Below are positions 58,405-64,000 of a stretch of 64,000 nt of DNA, in pieces (positions within the stretch are counted from its first letter, which is position 1; each line of letters begins with the position of its first letter). The translations under genes were made by a program, and so were the position numbers. The notes beneath the pieces were generated by a model. It ran no database searches and had not been told where the DNA came from. It saw only the letters and a list, made by a program, of their open reading frames with translations. Origin of the DNA: a virus; the IMG/VR virus record IMGVR_UViG_3300025574_000001, positions 1-64,000 of that record. One strand, written 5' to 3'.

Positions 58405-58433
58405 TGCTATAGTGCGAACTACCAGGAGGTGAT
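58405..58433 (+). promoter_or_regulatory. extended -10 promoter and strong ribosome site before the small terminase
   Basis: TGCTATAGT (58405-58413) as TG-N-TATAGT, expected start near 58420, then AGGAGGTGAT (58424-58433) seven bases from GTG 58437. The -10 word matches the leftward promoter at 43.3 kb (CGCTATAGT). Confidence 0.6.
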
Positions 58434-58436
58434 GTA

Positions 58437-59120
58437 GTGACGGCGTGTACCAACCCAGCGGTGGTTCGCGATGAGAACGGCGAAACGAAACGCGACATCC
58501 TCACCGGTGAACCGCTGACGCGTGAGTGTCGTCACCACGCACTGATTGGAACTGACCCACCTAAGTGTTTGCAGCACGCGTCACCGATGGAACGTCAGAA
58601 GCGAATGCAAGACACGTTCATGGCGCGACATAGCAAGGACGTCTTACAACTTCTGCAAGCACTTGACATTCCTGATCTCAATCCTATGGATGGGTTGCTT
58701 GAGGCTGTTCGTGTGAGTGGTGGCATGATGCGAATGTTCCAAGTGTTGGTCAGTGAACTTCCAGAAGGTCCACGTGTTGAAAACAAACTTATCGATGGTA
58801 TCATGACCGAGGTTGTGACATCAGGTGTATGGGGATACGACCACAACATGGACCAAGCGCCTCACGTACTCATGAATCTTTTAACGATGTGGACCGACCG
58901 TTACACACGTGCATGCAAGATGGCGATTGACGCGGGTCTCGATGAACGCCTCGTGCGCAACGCAGAAGTTACAAGTAACACACTCCTTGGTGCGTTCGAC
59001 CGTGCGCTTAAGGCAGTGAACTTGACTGAGGAAGCACAGATGGCGATTAAGCAAGCGATGGCACAAGAAATTCGCAAAGCAGTGTCACCACAATCAACCC
59101 CTATGGAGGTTTCAGCATGA
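58437..59120 (+). CDS. terS: terminase small subunit (putative)
   Basis: 227 residues from GTG 58437. N-terminal Cys/His region (MTACTNP ... CRHHALIGTDPPKCLQHAS) followed by NPMDGLLEAVRVSGGMMRMFQVLVSELPE and a helical end RACKMAIDAGLDERLVRNAEVTSNTLLGAFDRALKAVNLTEEAQ, the layout of actinophage small terminases (Cys/His head, DP...LL..V..., D.GL.ER...). It would recognise packaging sites. Large terminase is 3.6 kb downstream, an unusual gap filled by lysis-type genes. Confidence 0.65.
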   Translation: MTACTNPAVVRDENGETKRDILTGEPLTRECRHHALIGTDPPKCLQHASPMERQKRMQDTFMARHSKDVLQLLQALDIPDLNPMDGLLEAVRVSGGMMRMFQVLVSELPEGPRVENKLIDGIMTEVVTSGVWGYDHNMDQAPHVLMNLLTMWTDRYTRACKMAIDAGLDERLVRNAEVTSNTLLGAFDRALKAVNLTEEAQMAIKQAMAQEIRKAVSPQSTPMEVSA

Positions 59121-59590
59121 GTATGAACCCACTCAATCCGGTGGAAACGAATACACCGCTTACACCCGCACCACCCTGGGGGCGTGGTGTGACAGCGGAT
59201 GCACAACTTGCCGCCACGTCAGAGATGGTGAACTACGCAAAATCCGGCGCAGTGGTTCCTGCAGGCACCACAATTTCAAAGACGTTCGACTTGAATGTTG
59301 ATGAATCGTATGAATCACAGTTAGTTCTCGATGTCAACATCACCGCAGTATCGGGTGGCGACACATTGACTGTGCAAATCAATGGTAAGAATTCAGATGG
59401 CACCACATATCCGATCCTCACCAGTGCTGCACTTGCCGCTGTTGCTGTCACCACATTGCGCGTGGGTGCAGGATTCACTCCTGCGGCAAACCTTGCGGCG
59501 AATGACATGCTGCCCAATGACATACAAGTTGTTTGCACTGTGGCGGGCGGTGGTGCAATCGCGTATGGTGTTGACTTGGAAATTGGTTGA
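59117..59590 (+). CDS. hypothetical beta protein
   Basis: 157 residues, ATGA overlap. SKTFDLNVDESYESQLVLDVNITAVSGGDTLTVQING then LRVGAGFTPAANLAANDMLPNDIQVVCTV: small jelly-roll as in capsid or tail decoration proteins. Role unknown. TTGA overlap with the next gene. Confidence 0.5.
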   Translation: MSMNPLNPVETNTPLTPAPPWGRGVTADAQLAATSEMVNYAKSGAVVPAGTTISKTFDLNVDESYESQLVLDVNITAVSGGDTLTVQINGKNSDGTTYPILTSAALAAVAVTTLRVGAGFTPAANLAANDMLPNDIQVVCTVAGGGAIAYGVDLEIG

Positions 59591-60210
59591 CAGTGACAAC
59601 GGAACCGACTAACGGCGGCGCACCACCCCGCATTGACCCAACGGTTGTTACCAAAGAAGCAATCGACATGGCGAAGGAAGACCTACGTCGTGAGATAGCC
59701 GCAAGCAAAGAACTTACTGACTTATCGAGAGATTCACTTCGCACCGAAGTCATGAGCGACATTCGTCGTGTGAATGATGTGGCCGACCAAAAGTTCGACA
59801 GTGTTGCACAACGATTTGAGGAACGTGAAATACGATTCAATACTGCAGTAAGAGAAAATCGAGTCGCGTTGGATACTGCCCTTGCTGCAGCGAAGGAGGC
59901 GGTTGAAGTGCAGAATAAATCAGATGCATTGAGTATCACTAAAGCCGAGGTCGCGACACAGAAGCAAATCGACGCACTCGTGGAACTCTTCAACACGCGC
60001 ACCGATTCACTCAACATTCAAATCGGTGACGTGAAGAGTCGGCTCGACCGTGGCGAAGGCACGGTACACGGTGAAGATAAATCTGCTGCACAACTGACTG
60101 CTGAGAAAGCGCAAGCCACTGCAAAAACAAGTATGTTTATTGCTGCGGTTGGTGGTGCAGCATACCTCATCTATCTCGTTCTTGCAATTTCAACGAAAGG
60201 AAAGTTCTAA
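59587..60210 (+). CDS. coiled-coil protein with C-terminal membrane anchor (lysis module)
   Basis: 207 residues (TTG 59587, or GTG 59593). Long coiled coil (KEDLRREIAASKELTDLSRDS..., TALAAAKEAVEVQNKSDALSITKAE ... KQIDALVELFNTRTDSLN) and TM helix about 180-203 (MFIAAVGGAAYLIYLVLAI). This combination recurs beside holins in many phages; possible holin regulator or spanin-like factor. Confidence 0.6.
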   Translation: MTVTTEPTNGGAPPRIDPTVVTKEAIDMAKEDLRREIAASKELTDLSRDSLRTEVMSDIRRVNDVADQKFDSVAQRFEEREIRFNTAVRENRVALDTALAAAKEAVEVQNKSDALSITKAEVATQKQIDALVELFNTRTDSLNIQIGDVKSRLDRGEGTVHGEDKSAAQLTAEKAQATAKTSMFIAAVGGAAYLIYLVLAISTKGKF

Positions 60211-60281
60211 TGTACATAGGTGGCGGATTAATCGTTCTCATTCTCATCGTTGTGTTAATCGTTTTTCTTGTTCGACACTAA
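60210..60281 (+). CDS. 23-residue membrane peptide
   Basis: ATG 60210 (TAATG). MYIGGGLIVLILIVVLIVFL plus VRH. A near-identical type of GGG-LxVLILxxVLIVFLLR peptide is frequent in actinophage lysis regions. Probably part of the lysis cassette. Too short for standard gene finding. Confidence 0.65.
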   Translation: MYIGGGLIVLILIVVLIVFLVRH

Positions 60282-60291
60282 AGGAGGCATC

Positions 60292-60486
60292 ATGACCACC
60301 ACAGAGCCAACGCCTACACGACGACGTGGACCTATTCGATACTTCTTGGTCATCGGTGCAGTCCTTGTCGTTCTTGCTGGTTGTGTTGCGGATCATGCAC
60401 ACTTACACTTCGGTTGGAACGTGTATTTGTGCAGCGGCATTGTTGCTGTGATTCTCGATAAGATTTTTCCTAACGCTTCAGTCTGA
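60292..60486 (+). CDS. holin-like membrane protein
   Basis: 64 residues from ATG 60292, with AAGGAGG upstream. TM1 YFLVIGAVLVVLAGCVA, polar HAHLHFGWN, TM2 VYLCSGIVAVILDKIF; charged N-terminus with RRR. Two-helix small holin layout. Assignment from shape and place. Confidence 0.6.
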   Translation: MTTTEPTPTRRRGPIRYFLVIGAVLVVLAGCVADHAHLHFGWNVYLCSGIVAVILDKIFPNASV

Positions 60487-60500
60487 CAAGGAGACACGTG

Positions 60501-61649
60501 ATGAAGATTTTTGAACGCGGGTTGTTACCGTTTGACCCAGTGAAGCACGCGCTTCGTAAATCAACACTCGATTATGGGTTCACATTCCCGGTACCAATGT
60601 ATCCGATTGATAAGTCAGGTGGCATCACTGACTTTGGTATGGGTGGCAACGGACCTGACCCAACGCTGACTGTCAACAAAGGACAACCCGTAGGTGACTG
60701 TGGACCGAATGCAGTACCGAAAAACGCCAACTTAGTTGACGCAGTTCTCACGGGACTTGCGGTAACTGATTACACAATGACATCAGATGAAATCGTTACT
60801 CTCTATTTTGAGTACACGGGTGGACAAGATACTGGTGTTGACTTGGGCGATTGGCTTATGTGGCTCTTCAAGAAGGGTCTTATCAAAGGGTTCGTGAAAT
60901 TGAATCTTAGCGATATGGACGCTGCACTTGCACTGGGTTTCGCGGTCGTCGTTGGTGTGAGTCTTAATCGACTCGCCGATGATCAAGTTATCCAAGGTGT
61001 TCCTTGGGACGTTGGTCCCGGTGATGAACCCGACCCAAATGAAGGTCACGCGATTCTTCGACTCGCGGCTGAGAGTGCGACAGGAAATCGAACGTGGGCG
61101 TCATGGGGTCAACGAGTTATATCAACATATGACTGGGACCAAGCATGTGTGCAAGAAGCGTTCGGTGTTGTGACGAATCCTGATGCACTTGAGAAAAATG
61201 GTTTCCCGGTCGCTGCATTAATTGCTGACCTCGTTGCGGATAGCGGTACTGTTGCATCACTCCCTGCCGAAGTACTGAGATTAGAGAGTCCCAGCGTTGT
61301 AGCACTTGCACCAGTGACGCCACTGCAACCGAATGTCGTGAAGGCGATTGTGCGAAGTATCATGCCATTCATTATCTCAGCATTCGTGGCTGTGTGCATT
61401 CATTTCGGTTATCACCCAACTGCACAGACCATCACCTGGGTTCTTGGTGCGGGTGGCGGTGGATTGACTATTCTCTTACATCTCCTTGAGAAAAAATGGC
61501 CGATGGTTGGAATTCTGTTGGGGTACATTGGTGCTCCTGTCTACACTCCACCAAAGAGAGTGTTGCAATCGAATAAGATAAGTCAGTTGGAAACACAAGT
61601 GGCGACTCTTACTGATACTGTCAACGCTCTACGACGCGGAGGCACATGA
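60501..61649 (+). CDS. papain-like cysteine peptidase fused to membrane domain
   Basis: 382 residues from ATG 60501 (AAGGAGA; a GTG lies one codon earlier). VNKGQPVGDCGPNA has candidate catalytic Cys67; NEGHAILRLAA supplies His (about 182); WASWGQRV the usual downstream strand of C1/C39-like peptidases. From about 288 two or three hydrophobic helices (MPFIISAFVAVCIHFGY, ITWVLGAGGGGLTILLHLL), then a short coiled coil. Possibly a membrane-tethered lysis or maturation peptidase. Unusual fusion. Confidence 0.6.
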   Translation: MKIFERGLLPFDPVKHALRKSTLDYGFTFPVPMYPIDKSGGITDFGMGGNGPDPTLTVNKGQPVGDCGPNAVPKNANLVDAVLTGLAVTDYTMTSDEIVTLYFEYTGGQDTGVDLGDWLMWLFKKGLIKGFVKLNLSDMDAALALGFAVVVGVSLNRLADDQVIQGVPWDVGPGDEPDPNEGHAILRLAAESATGNRTWASWGQRVISTYDWDQACVQEAFGVVTNPDALEKNGFPVAALIADLVADSGTVASLPAEVLRLESPSVVALAPVTPLQPNVVKAIVRSIMPFIISAFVAVCIHFGYHPTAQTITWVLGAGGGGLTILLHLLEKKWPMVGILLGYIGAPVYTPPKRVLQSNKISQLETQVATLTDTVNALRRGGT

Positions 61650-62344
61650 CGAACGACCGAATGATACTTATCGTCCCACCATTTACAATCAAGTGGTTTG
61701 GACCGGGTGAACACTGCACTGATGCGGTGGATGCTGACTTGTTGCTTATAGATCATGGCACATGGGAAGATCGTGCTATTGAATATGCACAAGACGCACT
61801 CTTGCTAACGGAACCTGAACTCAAGGGTTATACATGGTGCGCGCATAACGCGATTATCCGAGGTAAGAACGCAGAAGATCGCACGATGGTCAGTGGGATG
61901 GGTCCAGGTGGTTACGAACGCCGACCACTCTACGATTACAAGCATCACCTCTACGCTGTGATTCACTTCGAAGTCAATGAAGACCTTCGTGCGAATGCAG
62001 TGCAGTATGACGAGGCATGTGTTAACCTCGATTATGGGTGGTCACAGTACTTGTTCATTGGTGTTGATGATCTCACAGGTGTTAAGTTGGCGTGCTCTTG
62101 TGGTGGTGCTATCATCTGCTCAACACACGCAACATTGGTGGAGATGGGTCTTGGGTTGTTTCCTGACCGTCCGCCCAGTCTTGTCGTCCCTGCACGTATG
62201 GCGTTGTGGTGCGATGCAAAGGTACCTCACGGGATAGTCGTTGGTCCACCAACATCAATCATCGTGACGCCAGGGATACCGCGCAACAACGTAGGACCAC
62301 CTACTACGATAATCGTGACTCCCGGAATTCCCCGAGAGAATTAA
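61646..62344 (+). CDS. permuted papain-like / NlpC-type hydrolase candidate
   Basis: 232 residues, ATGA overlap. TWCAHNAIIRG supplies a His and, over 70 residues later, GGAIICSTHATLVEMGLGL a Cys, the order of circularly permuted papain-fold (LRAT/NlpC-like) proteins of actinophages. C-terminus has a double GPPT(S/T)IIVTPGIPR unit. It may be the endolysin or a structural relative. Confidence 0.5.
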   Translation: MTNDRMILIVPPFTIKWFGPGEHCTDAVDADLLLIDHGTWEDRAIEYAQDALLLTEPELKGYTWCAHNAIIRGKNAEDRTMVSGMGPGGYERRPLYDYKHHLYAVIHFEVNEDLRANAVQYDEACVNLDYGWSQYLFIGVDDLTGVKLACSCGGAIICSTHATLVEMGLGLFPDRPPSLVVPARMALWCDAKVPHGIVVGPPTSIIVTPGIPRNNVGPPTTIIVTPGIPREN

Positions 62345-62362
62345 CAGAGATAGGAAAGACAC

Positions 62363-62689
62363 ATGGCTGATTTCATTCTTGGCGATGGCCAAAACGTCGA
62401 CCTCGGAATTGTACCCGGGACGGACGCTGCAGGCAACCCGACCACGGCACCATTTGACGCGGGCTCGGTAACGGCGACGTTGCCCGAGGCCACGAACCTT
62501 GTGGCGACTGTGAGTGCGGACCAGACGTCAATCAACGTGAAGGCCGAAGGCCCACTCGTTGTTGACGATGTCCTCACCATCTCGGGAACAGTGAACGGAG
62601 TACCCGTCACTGCCGATTTCCCGTTCGATGTGGACGCCGAAGCGCCGACCACCATCACGGTCACGCCCGGTACGCCGAACGCGAACTAA
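62363..62689 (+). CDS. Ig-like small protein
   Basis: 108 residues. DAGSVTATLPEATNLVATVSADQTSINVKAEGPLVVDDVLTISGTVNGVPVTADFPFDV is one Ig-like domain. It ends PTTITVTPGTPNAN, resembling the tail repeats of the previous gene. Perhaps a capsid or appendage decoration protein. Confidence 0.55.
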   Translation: MADFILGDGQNVDLGIVPGTDAAGNPTTAPFDAGSVTATLPEATNLVATVSADQTSINVKAEGPLVVDDVLTISGTVNGVPVTADFPFDVDAEAPTTITVTPGTPNAN

Positions 62690-62698
62690 AGGTCGTGT

Positions 62699-62736
62699 CG
62701 ACAGGTCAGTGTTTCTTGGGACGCACTGGCCTGTCG
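62699..62736 (+). terminator. strong hairpin before the large terminase
   Basis: CGACAGGTCAGTG (62699-62711) pairs with CACTGGCCTGTCG (62724-62736), one T.G pair, 12-base loop. No long T-run follows, so it may be a terminator or a processing hairpin. Confidence 0.55.
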
Positions 62737-62749
62737 GCTCTTCACTTAA

Positions 62750-64000
62750 ATGACGAATGCCCTTTCACTCTTTGCTGACAGACTTGACCCACCAGAGTCT
62801 CAGTATCTATTTCACCCTGAAAGATGGGTGCAAGATCGACTAGGTGAACACCTTTGGTCGAAGCAAATTGAGATGCACAATGCAGTCGTTCATCATCGTC
62901 ACGTTGCTGTGCAGTCGTGCAACGACGTTGGCAAATCATTTGGGATGGCGCGACTTGCGGCCTGGTGGATTGAAGAACACGCACCCGGTGAAGCATTCGT
63001 TATCACCACTGCACCAACATGGTCGCAGGTGTCCGCGATTCTCTGGCGTGAACTTGCACGTGCACACAAGAAAGGAAAACTCCGTGGCCGCATCACTAGC
63101 ATGTGCGAATGGAAACTTGACATGGGTGGTGGGCCAGATGAACTTGTCGCCTATGGCCGAAAGCCTGCGGACTATGATGCAGCCGGCTTCCTTGGAATTC
63201 ACCAACGATACGTACTTGTCATTATCGATGAAGGTGGAGGAGTCCCACAAGCCATCTATGACGCTGCTGAATCACTAGCAACGAATGAGTATGCACGCAT
63301 CGTTGCAGTAGGAAACCCAGATGATCCTTCAAGTTACTTCGCAAAAGTCTGCGCACCCGGGAGTGGGTGGCACAACATTCGTATTGACTCGTTTGAAAGT
63401 CCAAACTTCACAGCGGCTGAAGTGAACAAGTATCCAGAGGTGCGTTCACTGATGATTCGTGAAGGTATTGTACCAACGACTGAAGCAATCCCAGCCGATG
63501 TACGGGACCTCTTGTTGTCACCACTCTGGGTGAGTGAGCGAATTAAGCGATGGGGTATTGGGAGTCCTTTGTTTGAATCACGTGTGCGAGGTCGATTCCC
63601 TTTGATCACCAACAACACACTTATCCAACCTCACTGGGTTGCGTTGGCGTGTTCACGTGACCTCATACCAGTCGCCACAGACCAAACCCTGGGCGTTGAC
63701 GTTGCGAGGTATGGAACTGACCACAGCATCATTCTGCATCGTCAGGGTGGTGTTGCGCGTGTTGTCGAAGACATCGCATACGGACCTGTGACAGAACTAG
63801 CGGGACGTGTTCAAATCCTCGGGCAAACGTTGGGTGGAATGGTGCGACCCATTGCGAACATTGACGACACGGGTGTTGGTGGTGGTGTGACAGACATTCT
63901 TCGTGAAGATGGGTATCCTTGCATTGGACTCATATCATCAGCCGCGTGTAGTCCGCAAGAAGTGTTAGAAGGGACAGGAAAGCCGAGGTTCGCAAATGCA
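62750..64000 (+). CDS. terL: terminase large subunit (3' partial)
   Basis: Open from ATG 62750 to the window end (417 codons). Walker A-like VAVQSCNDVGKSFGMAR, VITTAPTWSQV, Walker B YVLVIIDEGGGVP, AVGNPDDPSSYF (motif III), nuclease LGVDVARYGTDHSI with the first acidic residue and NIDDTGVGGGVTDIL the second. It drives DNA packaging. The C-terminal part is outside the window. Start has no strong ribosome site. Confidence 0.92.
   Translation, partial: MTNALSLFADRLDPPESQYLFHPERWVQDRLGEHLWSKQIEMHNAVVHHRHVAVQSCNDVGKSFGMARLAAWWIEEHAPGEAFVITTAPTWSQVSAILWRELARAHKKGKLRGRITSMCEWKLDMGGGPDELVAYGRKPADYDAAGFLGIHQRYVLVIIDEGGGVPQAIYDAAESLATNEYARIVAVGNPDDPSSYFAKVCAPGSGWHNIRIDSFESPNFTAAEVNKYPEVRSLMIREGIVPTTEAIPADVRDLLLSPLWVSERIKRWGIGSPLFESRVRGRFPLITNNTLIQPHWVALACSRDLIPVATDQTLGVDVARYGTDHSIILHRQGGVARVVEDIAYGPVTELAGRVQILGQTLGGMVRPIANIDDTGVGGGVTDILREDGYPCIGLISSAACSPQEVLEGTGKPRFANA

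Noticed and set aside
1-64000. Temperate lifestyle (integrase, attachment site, CI-type repressor)
   Set aside because: No integrase or excisionase seen. The HTH-nuclease fusion and Phd-like peptide are not evidence of lysogeny. The lifestyle cannot be decided from this window.
1-64000. tRNA genes
   Set aside because: No cloverleaf or T-loop pattern was noticed by eye; a dedicated tRNA search would be needed to exclude them.

Overview
The window is 64 kb of the genome of a double-stranded DNA tailed phage with a contractile tail. Genes are tightly packed, mostly joined by ATGA/GTGA/TAATG overlaps, and base composition is moderate. No integrase, tRNA, rRNA or CRISPR array was recognised. The host is probably an actinobacterium. 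That rests on inference: the small terminase type, the Lys/Ala/Pro-rich histone-like protein, the mini membrane peptide of the lysis block, the Rpf-like secreted protein and a leaderless-type promoter. The genus cannot be told.

Layout. 0-16.8 kb is the tail module on the + strand in PBSX/P2-like order: gpG-like protein (cut by the window edge), putative terminator, sheath, tube, tail assembly chaperone with a putative -1 frameshift, tape measure, LysM protein, hub with NlpC/P60 domain, gp25/W, baseplate J, fibres, protein I, a cysteine-rich tail protein and a free NlpC/P60 hydrolase. 17.3-38.2 kb (+) is nucleotide metabolism, replication and DNA modification: dNMP kinase, ThyA-family enzyme, dCMP deaminase, family A DNA polymerase, RuvC-like nuclease, SNF2 helicase, RecB/Cas4-like nuclease, Sak4-like ATPase, SSB-like protein, two glycosyltransferases, a GDP-mannose 3,5-epimerase homologue, an all-alpha NTP pyrophosphatase, a C5-cytosine methyltransferase and a primase-helicase. 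Five HNH homing endonucleases sit between the tail and modification genes. 43.3-38.5 kb is a leftward operon of small metal-binding proteins plus ThyX. 43.3-43.9 kb is a divergent non-coding region with twelve GTGATA/TATCAC iterons, a candidate origin. 44-51.4 kb (+) holds small accessory genes, including a probable ADP-ribosyltransferase. 51.5-64 kb holds surface and glycan-active proteins, small terminase, lysis candidates and the start of the large terminase. Portal, protease and major capsid genes are not here. They presumably lie between the terminase and the gpG-like gene, outside the window.

The most interesting system is a possible DNA hypermodification pathway. The ThyA-family enzyme carries Asp where thymidylate synthases have Asn, the change linked to dCMP specificity in T4 dCMP hydroxymethylase, and the phage has a separate ThyX for dTMP. 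With a dNMP kinase, an all-alpha NTPase of the superfamily that includes T4 dCTPase, a GT-B and a GT-A glycosyltransferase and the sugar-nucleotide epimerase, this reproduces the logic of T4 cytosine hydroxymethylation and glycosylation. Here the sugar would be derived from GDP-mannose, for example L-galactose or L-gulose. All roles are inferred from sequence.
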